From assembly GCA_019633425.1 (NCBI GenBank), contig WSUB01000284.1:1-34861 (forward strand): a stretch of DNA of 34,861 nt, in the 5' to 3' direction. A program made the position numbers and the translations under genes. Below are positions 1-10,150 of this stretch, one piece after another. Every line of letters begins with the position of its first letter. The stretch's first letter is position 1. This DNA is from Tulasnella sp. 424 (Eukaryota; Basidiomycota; Agaricomycetes; Cantharellales; Tulasnellaceae). Under the pieces are notes generated by a model, which was not told the DNA's origin, did not search any database, and saw only the letters and a list, made by a program, of their open reading frames with translations.

Positions 1-113
1 AAAAGCCGATGGGCGCTTCGCGACACTTTTATTCCTGCTGGTAAGACCCATCACCCTGACATAACGGGTTCTGGGAACTTCCCAAAGCATCCAGCACAAG
101 GAAAGAAAAATCT

Positions 114-1276
114 CTACGCGCTCACATCCTCGCCCAGCGCCTCCAGGTCCTCCAACGGCGGCCGTCCACCAACAATCCCCTTCCCTTCCTCCTTCACCCA
201 CTCGACCACATCCTGCCAGCCGCCAACTCGTCGGATCCCAGGCGGCAACTCAGTCACCACCTCTCTTTCCCAATATTTTTCCTCTCCAGCCTGAATTCGC
301 TGCTCGCGGCTCATCAGATCGCGGGGTGTCAATAGGCGACTGTGTCTTTTACTCCACGGGTAGTCGCCGAAGAGGAGGACGCGGATTCTTGCGGCAGCGC
401 AGGTGATGGCATTTTCGAGAGCGTCGTCGATGAGGAGAACGGCGCCAAGGGATTTTATGACCTGTCCGAGAAAGGAGAGTGATGAGGAAGAGCGCGTCGA
501 ACACGCAAAACGACCAACAAACGTACCTCCACCTTGAACTTGCCAGCCCAAGGATTCTCATTCGACGCGTCAGGACTCCCTTTGGCAAACATTGCAGTGC
601 AAATAAAGTCTTCGAATACACCTACGTTCCTTGCAACGGTCAGCGCTTCCCCTCCAGGAAGGAAAAAAAAATGGTTTGAATGGCAGAGAGACGGACCGGG
701 CAAATTCTCTTCAATCCAAGCATGAGTCACACGTCCGCATATTCATGAGACCTCGCAGTAATAATAACCATCCGAAATCCAAGCGACTTCAATCCTGCGA
801 GACCTTCAGCGGCATAGGGTACTGGTTTCAAGTTCCGGAAGTCGTCTGACCGGTGGTAAACGCTGAGTTTGTTCAGCGTCTCTGGGGCATGACAGTTCAT
901 CGTGAGTGACGTCGAAATTTAAGCCTGCAATGGAATCGATACGAACCCTCTCGCGTTCCCCAATGTGCGTTCTTCCAATACTAGAGGACAGGGGGGCGGC
1001 AACCAAAAGCCGTTAGCCCGCCGAAATGGAACGCCCTCCACCGTGACTCCCAATAAACGTACGTGGTAGTAATGAAGATCGTTCAGAGTCATATCTGATC
1101 CGTGGTTTCTATTGTGCCCTATAACAATTCCGAACGTTGAACAAAGTGAATGTCAACGCCCTACGCTGGGCGGAACGAAAGAAAGTTTGCCTCTTACATT
1201 CCACAACGTTTACGTTGGTCATGGCGAGGACGTCGTCCATGTCCACAGCAATGAGAGGGCCTCTTGTATCGTTCAT
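114..1276 (-). pseudogene. H1: HAD-like hydrolase gene with one frameshift
   Basis: This encodes a haloacid-dehalogenase-superfamily protein, a fold that usually acts as a phosphatase or nucleotidase through an aspartyl-phosphate. The start at 1276 leads into motif I VDMDDVLA, and the first exon splices at 1198/1197 (GTAAGA donor) to restore VVEWHN. Further exons give an HYYH/YWKN block, a VIITAR motif II-like strand near 760, and the motif IV-like LLIDDALEN near 430. The end is at 114. Every junction closes in frame except one: a 2-bp insertion near 729-732 turns the aligned DVTHAW into a stop, as judged against H3, which lacks the insertion. Otherwise this is the best preserved of the H copies. 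It lies downstream of G1 on the same strand. A sequencing error at the insertion would make it functional. The substrate is unknown. Confidence 0.72.
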
Positions 1277-1731
1277 AGCTTTTATAGAGTTATAGCTTTC
1301 TTTCTTCAGTAGCTGTGGAGTCCAACTGGTGAGGGTGGAGATGGTCGTTCTTACGCTTTTGCGGGTAACCGAAGGACCGGAGGTGAAAGGCAAAACCGTG
1401 CGTGACGGGGAAGCCGGGTAACGCGAACTACACATCACCAAATGTCACAATTCACCAAGAAGAAGATAGATGCATCCACGGAAGGGAGTTATAGCACGGA
1501 CAGCTCGCTTATGGAGAGAGCCTAGAGGTGACCTTTACGAGCAGCTATTCAGGACTCGTCAGTAGGGTCTCGAGAGAGTCATTTTGAGGCTGTCCGCAGG
1601 AGCTGATGTCAGATGAGTGTATACCACCGACGAGCCTACTCTCCAAATGTGGCCATAGTGAGCTTTCCAAAGCTTCACTCCGAAATATAACCTCACGTAG
1701 TAATATAATCAGATCGAAGATTAGGGCTAAA
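1277..1731. other. Intergenic spacer between G1 and H1
   Basis: No gene was recognised here. The stretch near 1320-1460 recurs with good similarity upstream of H2 (about 4320-4450) and near 33060-33200, so it belongs to the duplicated cassette. It probably contains the H promoter and the G 3' flank. The part from about 1500 to 1731 recurs after G2, G5 and G6. Confidence 0.6.
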
Positions 1732-3004
1732 TTACTTAATTGGTTGGAATACTAAGCGCTGCATGAAAAAAGCGATCAACACCCGCGAACTGTCCGTGTA
1801 CGGTTTTGTAAACTTACACCGCGGCTTTCCTTCGGATTCGCTTTCTGATACTGGTTCGGATCCACAGCGAAATACATGTAATATTGGCTCGTAAATACCT
1901 CGAGCTGGATTTCTGATTAAGAGTCAAAGATTTGTCAATCCGGGACTTGTGAATGACAATGCAGCGACGTACCCTCTACACCATCCTTCCATACCGGCGT
2001 GATTTGTCCTTCCGAGGAGACCTTCCAAGCTTTGATTCGGAAGGGCCCTAGTGCCGGAGGATTCATATCATTTCCCAATGTGGCAGGGGTGAAAGTGTCG
2101 GGATTGACTACGGTCAGTCGTGCCCACCTGACAACCGAATTAAGCACGAAGGGACCTCGCACCCATGATTGATTCGACTTACGCCGTCGAGCCCTGTGCA
2201 AAAATAGGTTGGTCTGGGGCCCAATGGATTGCCAGCCACTTGCTTCCCGAGCCCTGCCAGACATAAGCGAGACAAACTAAGTAATTAGCATGCAGTCGCG
2301 TGCGCGGGTTAGAAATAGGGGTTGTCAACTTACAACCCATTCGAGGACGCGACATCCCGAATCGACGGACCGATCCCATCGCAAGCGGAGAGCTTTCTCA
2401 ACTTCCGGTGTAACCTCACATCGCCCCTGAGAATCCGGCTCGGAGATGTACATGGATTTCCTATCCCCCGATATTCGGACGAATTCCACGATTCCAATGT
2501 CTGACGGCTTCCCTACTTGTGTTGATAGAGGATAAGCTGCAGCTGGAGCGGGAATGATCGCAGCCCTGAAGGCAAAAGGCAAAATAAAATCTTAGAGTTA
2601 GACAATGATTGAGATGTAGAAAGCGAAAAAAGCATTTTTTACTCGACTTCTTCGTTATCGCTCTCGTCAGCCGGGGGCGGCCAGCGTTCCAAAAGAGCCT
2701 TCTCCAGCTTACCCCAATCTTGCTTAACATCCGGGGGGAGATCGGAGTGCCATTTAAGACCTTTTCCCGAGAAATGAAGAGATGCAAAGTTGGCCATCCA
2801 GAGAGCATCTTGAAGCTTCCCATCTCTCCAAGCGGCTTTGCGAATACTCTTGATGAAGATCTCGCATTCGGCCCCACTTTTCCCTCTGAACTCGCTGACT
2901 ATTAAGCACGCATGGTTTGTAAGTCTCGTGTTACAAGACAGCTTTCTTTCCCAAGCCTGTTGCAATCGCTTCTTACCTTGTTCCCACTGCCCAGGGGACG
3001 ACAT
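1732..3004 (-). CDS. G1: gag-domain-like protein, intact 7-exon member of the local G family
   Basis: Exons on the minus strand are 3004-2977, 2898-2643, 2565-2334, 2253-2183, 2127-1973, 1912-1818 and 1758-1732. They join to 288 codons including the stop, with every phase closing. Residues about 10-95 resemble the retrotransposon gag fold: ECEIFIKSIR, then WMANFASLHF, LKWHSDLPPDV and LEKALLERWPPP. The rest is a two-part β-rich-looking region with FVRISGDRKSMYIS, WLAIHW, WARLTVVNPD, GPFRIKAWKV and YMYFAVDPNQYQ, ending in a short RLVFQPIK exon. No protease, reverse transcriptase or integrase is attached, and intron positions are shared with G4, G5 and G6, so this looks like a host-resident gene family rather than a live retroelement. 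Resemblance to large Agaricomycete families of gag-N-terminus proteins is from memory. The function is unknown. Confidence 0.85.
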
Positions 3005-3418
3005 TGAACGCTGAGCGGGTGGCTTGAGGATACAGTCGTTTGCAGTGATAAATCGTTTCGTGGTACCAGTAGGATTTGATAGCGATCTTCGATAGGAAGC
3101 CAGGCTCGCAACTGGAACGAGGAGTGGTGGGTACTCACAAGCGACAGGTTGAGGCCTGGCCATACGGCGATTTCCTTGACGGGTGCTGACTAATCCGGCA
3201 TCTTGGGTGACAGGTTGGCGGGTGAGGCTACCCCTGACAGCGTCCAGGTTTCCGCCATCGCCCTATCAGCATCAAATTATACAACTCGGGCCAACTATTA
3301 ATGCCAGCAGCAGAGCGAGACATTTAAGCGAGAAGACCGCGGACTTGCAGTCCACCAACGTCATTTTGATTTTCCAAAATATTCAAAGTGCCAAGAATAA
3401 ACACCTTGAGGCTGCAAT
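3005..3418. other. Spacer upstream of G1
   Basis: No gene is supported. An in-frame extension of the G1 first exon reaches about 3163. The equivalent G2, G5 and G6 copies all start at an ATG inside a conserved CAATG(T/A)C context, so I treat this as 5' flank. The bases between about 3180 and 3418 carry nothing I can assign. Confidence 0.5.
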
Positions 3419-4273
3419 ATCGCATCCTCTCCCCGAGCCTCCAGATTTTCCAACGGCAGTCACAGGCGACGACTACCACCGACGGTATTCTTCCCTCCCT
3501 TCTTCACCCACTACCACATCCTGCCGCCCGCCAACTCGCCTGATCCCAGCCGGCAACTCAGTCACGACCTCTCGCTCCTAGTATTTATCATCCCTATTCT
3601 GTGTTCGCGGCTCACGGCTCATCAGATCTTGAGGCGTCGATATGTGACTGTGTCGCTTGCTCCAAGGGTAGTCGTCGAAGAGGAGCACGTGGATCCCTGC
3701 GGCAGCGCGGGTTATGGTATTTTCAAGAGCGTCGTCGATGAGGAGAACGGCGCCGATGGAATTTACGACTTGTCCGAGAAAGGAGAATATTAATGAAGGG
3801 GAAGCGCGTCGAGCATGCAGAACGATTAATAAACGTACCTCCACTTTGGACTTGCCAGCCCAAGGATTCTCCTTCGACGCGTCAGGAATCCCTTTAGCAA
3901 ACATTCCAGTGCATATACTGTCTTAGAATATATCTACATTCCTTGCAACAGTCAGCGCATCCTCTCCAAATGCGCGTTTTCCAATACTAGAACAGAGGCC
4001 GGGAACCAAAAGCCGTTAGCCTGCCGAAATGGAACGCCCTCTACCATGACTCCCAATAACGTACGTGAAAATAACGACGATCGGAGTCATATCCTATCCG
4101 TGGTTTATATCTCACCCTACAAGTCAGGGCGTTGAAGAAAGTGAATTTCGACGCCCTGCGCTGAGCAGGTTCGAGCGAAAGAAAGTGCCCGTTACATTCC
4201 ACAGTGTTTATATTGGTCATGGCGAGGACGTCGTCCATGTCTACGGCAACTAGGGGCCTTTCTTGTCGCTCAT
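3419..4273 (-). pseudogene. H2: decayed HAD-like copy
   Basis: This is a paralogue of H1 keeping motif I (DMDDVLAMTN, about 4210-4245) and the motif IV-like LLIDDALEN (about 3735-3770). It is broken several ways. A 1-bp loss after the putative ATG (4273) shifts frame before motif I. Stops occur in the second exon (WHN region, near 4100). A stop also replaces Trp in the KYWERE segment near 3578. A deletion of about 300 bp, relative to H1, joins the sequence near 3960 so that the YWKN and VIITAR regions are missing. It lies between G1 and G2 in the same orientation. Confidence 0.78.
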
Positions 4274-4733
4274 GGCTTTTAGAAAGTTATAGTTTTTTCT
4301 CTTCAGTAGCTGTAGAGTTTAGCGGCGGGGTGGATGGTCGTTCTTCCGCTTTTTGCGAGCAACCGAAAGACCGGAGGCGAAAGGCAAAACCGTGCATGAC
4401 GGGGAAGCTGGGTAACGCGGAACACAGATCGCAAATGTCACAACTCACCAAGCAGGAAAATAGACATCCTAATTGAAGAGGGGTTGGACTGTACGCAGCT
4501 CGCTTATAGAAAGAGCCTGGAGGTAACTTTCACGAGTAGCTATTCAAACCTAATCCTCGTAGGGTCGTGAAGGAGGCACATTACGCAAGGTTTTAATTCC
4601 GCAGGAGCTGATGCAGTCAAATGGGTGGGCGCTGCCGACGAACCGAGTCTCCAAACATAGTGGGCGTTCTAAAGCTTTACTCCGAGATATAACCTCACGA
4701 GCTTATATGATCGGATCAAGGGTAAGACCTAAA
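4274..4733. other. Spacer between G2 and H2
   Basis: This spacer is similar to 1277-1731 along much of its length, consistent with duplication of the H-G cassette. No gene was recognised in it. Confidence 0.55.
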
Positions 4734-5528
4734 CTACTCGATTGGTCGGAATACAAAGCGCTGCATGAAAAAAGCGATGAACACCCGTGGGTTGCTCTCG
4801 TACGGGGTTTTAAACTTACACCACGTGTTTCGGTGGGATTGTCTTTCTGATACTCGTCCGGGTCCGCAGTAATATACATGAAGCCTGCGGCATAAATATC
4901 TCGAGCTGGATTTCTGATTAAGAGTCAAAAATGTATCAATCCGGGACTTGTGAACGGCAAGGCATTGACGTACCCTTGACACCATCCTTCCATACCGGCG
5001 TGATTTGTCCTTCTGAGGAGACCTTCCAAGCTTTGATTCGGAAGGGTCCTAGTGTTGGAACAATAAGCTTAGTTCCCAATGTGGCAGGGGTCAAAGTGTC
5101 CGGATCGACTACGGTCAGTCGTGCCCACCTAACAACCGGATTTCATCTTCAGCACGAAGCTTAAGGAGCCTCACACTCAGGGTTCACTCAGCTTACATGG
5201 TGGAGTCCCCCGCAAAACTAGGTTTCTCGGGTGTCCAATGGATGGCCAGCCACTTGTTTCCTGAGCCCTTCCAGACATAAGAGGAAGAAACTAGAAGTTA
5301 GTATGCAATCGCGTAGCCAGCAGGTTAGAAATTGGATCTCAACTTACGACCCATTCGAGGACACGAGATCCCGAATCGACAGACCGATCACATCGTAAGC
5401 GGAGAGCTTTTTCCACTGCTGTTGTAAGTCCACATTCTCCGTTGGCATCCGGCTCGGTAATGTACATGGATTCTGGATTCCCCGATATTGGGACGAACTA
5501 CATGACACCAATGTCTGACGACTTCCCT

Positions 5529-5535
5529 GCTTGAG
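5529..5535. repeat. Left 7-bp target-site duplication (gcttgag)
   Basis: The same 7 bases occur at 9316-9322 immediately outside the other end of the element. Joining the flanks at this point gives a sequence colinear with exon 3 of G5. Confidence 0.85.
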
Positions 5536-5596
5536 GAGCCATGGTAAATACAAAATGGGAAATTATCTGGGCGACCCCCAGAATTGACTTTCAAAT
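5536..5596 (+). repeat. Left terminal inverted repeat of the 3.78 kb element
   Basis: It aligns without gaps to the reverse complement of 9255-9315, with scattered mismatches concentrated in the outer 20 bases. Confidence 0.85.
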
Positions 5597-5894
5597 CTGA
5601 CTATGTCCCCTCAGCCTATCTACTGCTTAATCATGCCATGCTGTTCCCATTCCTATCCCATCAACAAGCCATATTGAGGTTCCCATTCATACCACTTACT
5701 CCCCTTAGTTCCCATTTGTACCACTTACATGCCCACTTAGGTTCCCATTCAATACATCTAACATTCCCATCTTATTAGTAATCAGTGTATGCACAAACCA
5801 TGAGAAAAGTAGTGAATAAAAGAAAATAAATAAATATAAAATAGATAAAAATAAAATAAGTAAAATACGGATAAAATGAATTGTGTAGAAGAGA

Positions 5895-5958
5895 AAACAA
5901 AACAAAACAAAACAAAATAAAATAAAATAAAATAAAATAAAATAAAATAAAATAAAAT
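5895..5958. repeat. (AAAAC)n/(AAAAT)n microsatellite
   Basis: About four AAAAC units pass into about nine AAAAT units inside the 3.78 kb element. Neighbouring bases (5820-6000) are also A-rich. The long minus-strand frame across it is phenylalanine/tyrosine/isoleucine-rich only because of this repeat and is not a gene. Confidence 0.95.
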
Positions 5959-7145
5959 GAAAATGAAATGGAATACAATATCGGCAAAATACAACAAAAA
6001 ATCGGGATAAAATGACATTACCACAAAATGAATAGAACCAAAATACATTGAAATCACAGGAGACAAAATTTCTGATAACTCATAATGGCAGGAAAATAGG
6101 ATGGAAGGGGAATCTGAAGTAGTGGAAACATGAAAAACCAAAAGCCAGCAATAATAGAGAGCATGCAATGCAGCAGTTTCTAACAAAATCAATGTGTGAA
6201 ACATGCTCCACCACTCCACTGTCTGGGAGTCTTGCGCAAACTTGAGTATTTCCCTTCCAGTGCTATAGCAAGCTACAGTACTTGTGTCACCCAAAATAAA
6301 TTATAATCATTATTAGGACTCTATTTACTGCCTTGATGTGAAATATGGGTACAGCCATGCCTTCGCGCGGGGATCCCAGAACCAGTCCTTTATACTGCGA
6401 AGAAGTCGGTACTTTCGCCGTCGAAAATCCTTTCGAAAATGCTGCAGATTTCTGTAATTTTCGATGTAATTTTGGCCACAAAGCCGATGGAGACCTTTCC
6501 ATGTGAATGTGCCCTTTTTTTTTTCGAGTTCATCGGTTTTTGGAGAAGAGCGACCCTTCAATCGTTTTACCTTGGGAAGCGAACGGAGATGCTCGAGAGT
6601 TTCTGGCGTCCCGAGTGAGGCAAGTGGGACATTCCCGAACGTTTACCTTAGTGAGAACAGCTTGTTATTATAGCTATTTGCAAAAATGATGAGACTCGCG
6701 TAATTCCAGATCTAAGGAATATAAAGAATAAGAAAAGGATAAAGTTGCCGAGGGTGATGTGTCCCAGTGGGCTAAATAGCACCAAACTCCAGTTCTATTC
6801 CAGACCGTCAACCCCCATCCTTGTCCGCCCAGAAATGAGTGCTGTAGACCCGATTGTAATCGAAACACGCCTTCATCTTGTCCTTGGACTCTTGGCATAC
6901 CGTACCTGAATGTGGTGTTGGGATTTTTCTATGATATTTTCCATCAACAGCGGCAATGACTGCTTGCTAGATGCGGTTATGGGTAGCCCGTGGCCAATAT
7001 TTATGGAAAGAAGGACGATACTTCATATACGACGCAAGCAAGAAGTAATAGAACCCAACAAAGGGCTGACAAACAAGGGGAGAAAAGTCAAAAGGGCGAC
7101 ATGTAATACAGATGACAGAGACGGATCACGCGCGCGCGGAGGCCA

Positions 7146-7232
7146 TGGGCGCCTAAATGCAGGTTTGATTACTGGTTGGAAGACCCATCACCCTACCATA
7201 CCGGGTTCTGGGAATTTTAGCATGACTGGGAC
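7146..7232 (+). repeat. Dispersed repeat segment shared with the window start
   Basis: The stretch containing gaagacccatcaccctacc and ccgggttctgggaa matches positions about 8-95, which contain taagacccatcaccctgac and cgggttctgggaa. One copy is inside the 3.78 kb element and one lies just past the 3' end of H1. The identity of the repeat is unknown. Confidence 0.6.
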
Positions 7233-7758
7233 TGTTCCTGATACACAGTACAGGATTTCTGTTCTGCATGTTGATTGTATTTGAAATTCATGCATCATGG
7301 ATTAAACTATTTGGCAACCCCTTTGGAGAAACCCCTTCACGAAACCCCTTCCGATTGGACATGCTGACAAAGCCGGCAAGCTCGATCGGAAGCTTGGGGT
7401 TCATCCGCTTTTGGAAACACAACCCTCAACTCAATCCCACAAGTATACCAGACTGAAAATAAGAAAGCAAGATGTACCTAAAGCATTATTGTAGCAAATA
7501 AATTATAATGCCTCGAGTCCCAAGGTATAGCTGCTTGATTGGTGATTGCAATACCCTTCAAGTTGTTCTTCCTAATTTGGAAAACTGAGCTCATGATCAT
7601 ATCCTTGATTTTTGTAACTTATGTACTCATTATCAACGCCATAAAGTGTTTATATTACATCTAAATGATTTCTCTAATGATTTCCTACTACCAGGACTGC
7701 ATGAAAAGTCCTTGGGGACCAAAAAGCTCTGGAATTCCCACCGTTTGAGGCAGGTCAA

Positions 7759-7801
7759 CCGCTGAGTCAGCGGATCAGCAGGGGTTTCTCCGCGAGAAAC
7801 C
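7759..7801. other. Two adjacent short palindromes
   Basis: 7759-7773 is ccgctgagtcagcgg, a perfect palindrome around one central base. 7783-7801 is ggtttctc-cgc-gagaaacc, a perfect 8-bp stem with a 3-base loop. Both lie inside the 3.78 kb element and could be structure-forming or protein-binding sites. Confidence 0.6.
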
Positions 7802-8353
7802 GGTCTCCAGATAGTATCACCCCATGCATCACACACTCTCTAATGTGGGACTACACTCAGCTCAAAATACATAGAACCAGTCTATAAAGATAAGCAAGTG
7901 ATTGAAATATACTGAATTCCCTGAGGTTCTCATTGATGGGAGGTGTTTGATTAGAGGTTAGGGATTAGTGACCCAACATATTCCACATGATACATTTAGT
8001 CAGGATCTTTATGTGATGTAGGGATGCTTATAATGCTTATAAGAACCTTACACATGGTTGTAGATGGGATTGTGGTGCATATCTTCCTCCAGATGTGTTT
8101 TCTACTTCATGTGGTAAATCAGATACACATTCTGCTTGTCCACATCCAGCAGCAATGAACACAGCCATATTCCTGATGCAAATCTCTACTAACCTTTTTA
8201 TAAGTAAAGGATTTGGTGAATAGTATGTTCCACAATCAGTAGGCTGAAGTCAGTGCTTAATGTCTGATTTTATACTCTGAGTTGAATTCACCTAATGCAG
8301 TCAAGAAACTCTCACAAGTTACAAGTCAGTACTAGCCTTCCTTGTTCAAAAGT

Positions 8354-8406
8354 CATTGGCATTCAGATTAGGTAAGTGTAACAAATCAGGCCTAATTATG
8401 CCAATG
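8354..8406. repeat. Imperfect inverted repeat
   Basis: The arm cattggcat-tcag-attagg is mirrored by cctaat-t-atgccaatg about 25 bases downstream. It lies in an AT-rich part of the 3.78 kb element and may be a relic of a smaller nested element. Confidence 0.55.
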
Positions 8407-8934
8407 TCCTCAGGTGGGGGGTCTATTTACATTCTGGCTAACCTAACTTAACCTGATTTAGTGATTTTCCTGAGACTTGCCTCCTCTAAGCAGCTCATAC
8501 CAGATCTAACTGCCTACTTGGATTTCTAATTTGATCTCAAGAATACAAGAAGAAAAGGTGCATGGTGTGACAAAGTACTAAGGGCCATTCCTATGGCACC
8601 TAGTGGTACACAAGACAGACACAGACAGTTCACAGCCCCCAATACAAATGGGATATAGATGGTAAATATTACCTCACCCGGCAGGCCACTTGCCCCATTA
8701 GGCAGGTTCATGCCTGATTTTCATTTCATATTTTATTGTGAAATATATCATTTTCTGTCTGGTGGTAATGGTATCGATGTTCCCATTTAGCACAACAATT
8801 TTTCCAATTTTTCCCATCCAGTTCCAATCTAGCACCTATCCAATGGGAAATGGCTAAGCCAAATTAGCAAGTACAAATGGGAAAATCTTCCCACTTCCTG
8901 CACTCTGCACTGTTGGACTTCATTGCCCATTAAG

Positions 8935-9130
8935 GAGTTACTAAACTGCACAAGAATGGGAATAGAATGAGAATGGGAGTAGATAGGGGATGGGGATGAG
9001 ATGGGAAATGGACGTAGGATGGGAAATGGGAAGAAATGGGGAATGGATGTAGGATAGGAAATAGAAAGGGGATGGGAAATAGGACATGGGAAATAGGAAA
9101 TGGGAAATGGGAAACGGAAGTAGGATGGGA
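8935..9130. repeat. GGGAAATGG/ATGGGAAT purine-rich repeats
   Basis: Many degenerate copies of ATGGGAA(A/T)(A/G)G lie on the plus strand near the right end of the 3.78 kb element. The left end carries the opposite strand version (ttcccat). The minus-strand frame over it (Pro/Ser/Phe repeats) is an artefact of the repeat. Confidence 0.75.
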
Positions 9131-9254
9131 AATGAGAGCGCTTACATATTGAGTGCAATGGGGAATGAATAGAAAGTTTTATACTCTTATTTGACCGTTA
9201 ATGGGTACTGACTGCCCTTGTATTAGCTAAACCTTGTGGGACCAGGTATATTGA

Positions 9255-9315
9255 ATTTGAAAGTCATTTTTGGGGGTCCCCCATAAAATTTCCCATTCAG
9301 TGGTTACTATAGGTG
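9255..9315 (-). repeat. Right terminal inverted repeat of the 3.78 kb element
   Basis: This is the reverse complement partner of 5536-5596. The conserved core reads gggggtcccccat and aaatttcccatt on the plus strand. Confidence 0.85.
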
Positions 9316-9322
9316 GCTTGAG
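9316..9322. repeat. Right 7-bp target-site duplication (gcttgag)
   Basis: It is identical to 5529-5535. G2 coding sequence resumes immediately after it. Confidence 0.85.
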
Positions 9323-10150
9323 TTGGTAGGAGAGAAGCCGCAGCTGGAGCAGGGACGATTGAAGCTCTGGAAGAGAAGGAAAACGAAGCTTTGTGAATTA
9401 GAGATAGCGTTTGACGCAGATCTGGGCGAAAGGCGCATTTACTCGGCTCCTTCGTTATCACTCTCGTCAGCCGGAGGCGGCCAGCGTTCCAAAAGAGCCA
9501 TCTCCTGCTTGAACCAATCTTGCCGAACGTCCAGAGGGAGAGCGGAGTGCCATTTGAGAGCCTTTCCCGAGAAATGAAGAGATGCAAAGTTTGCCATCCA
9601 AAGACCATCTTGAAGTTTTCCCTCTTTCCAAGCGATTCCGCGGATATTCTGAATGAAGTCTTCGCACTCAGCCCCACTATTCCCCTTGAACCGATTTACT
9701 AGTAATAGCAGACGGTCAGTGAGCTCTCAAAGGGCGCCTGTCCTTCCAAATCTTTGCGATCAACGCCTACCTTTTTCCAGCCGCCCAGGAGATGTCATTG
9801 AGTGGTGAGCGCGTGGCTCGAAATAGAGTCGTTTGTAGTGATCGGTTGGTTCTTGTCACGAGTAAGAGTTTGCAACCGTTTTGGAGAGGATATTGAAGCC
9901 AGCCTCGCAATTGCAGGTGCGGGGTGGTGAGTGCTTACGAGCCACGAGGCATGACGGCGATTTATGAACGGGGACTTCGAATTGCCTTGAGGCCATGCGG
10001 TAACAACAACAGAGATAAGAGGCTGTGCGATGCTCGAAATATAAGTGAGATACAGGTAGGTCAATTCTCCAAAAGGGAAGCTTAGTCTTAAACCTCATAA
10101 CGTGCGTGGAGGAAACCTGTTGTGGGTTTGGGAAACGTTTGTGAAATGGA

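Larger units (their letters stand above)
5536..9315. mobile_element. 3.78 kb DNA transposon inserted in G2, without an evident transposase
   Basis: The ends form inverted repeats of about 61 bp (5536-5596 and 9255-9315), best conserved in the AATGGGAAATT, GACCCCC and TGACTTTCAAAT blocks. They are flanked by the 7-bp duplication gcttgag. An 8-bp duplication with one mismatch is also possible, so a hAT-like or KDZ-like class cannot be separated. The interior is AT-rich and contains no frame I can recognise as a transposase; only short unassigned frames are seen. Copies of TTCCCAT on the left (about 5640-5770) and ATGGGAA on the right (about 8930-9130) point in opposite directions, as expected for subterminal binding repeats. 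It appears non-autonomous and was presumably mobilised in trans. Confidence 0.88.
4734..9798 (-). pseudogene. G2: gag-like family gene split by a transposon and carrying a stop
   Basis: The first exon (ATG at 9798, MTSPGRLEK) and the gag-like exon (about 9694-9438; WMANFASLHF, ALKWHSALPL, LLERWPPPADES) lie right of the inserted element. The third exon begins near 9359 and is cut at 9316. Its remainder continues from 5535 leftwards. The left half reads KSSDIGVM, then an in-frame TAG at 5498-5500 where paralogues have Gln or Glu, then FVPISG and SMYITEP. The terminal exon ends at 4734 with RFVFRPIE. Without the element the coding sequence would match G1 and G5 exon for exon. The nonsense codon is a lesion independent of the insertion. 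Confidence 0.85.

Noticed and set aside
1732..3004. G genes as LTR retrotransposons
   Set aside because: There are no long direct repeats, primer-binding site, protease, reverse transcriptase or integrase, and the coding sequence has six spliceosomal introns at positions shared among copies.
3005..3163. Extended N-terminus of G1 up to 3163
   Set aside because: The ATG at 3004 is conserved in position in G2, G5 and G6. The upstream frame is not conserved in those copies.
5705..6294. Long Phe/Ile/Tyr-rich minus-strand frames resembling a membrane protein
   Set aside because: They are produced by the AAAAT microsatellite and A-rich flank.
8829..9158. Pro/Ser/Phe-repeat open frame
   Set aside because: It follows the degenerate GGGAAATGG repeats near a transposon end, with no start context or splice structure.
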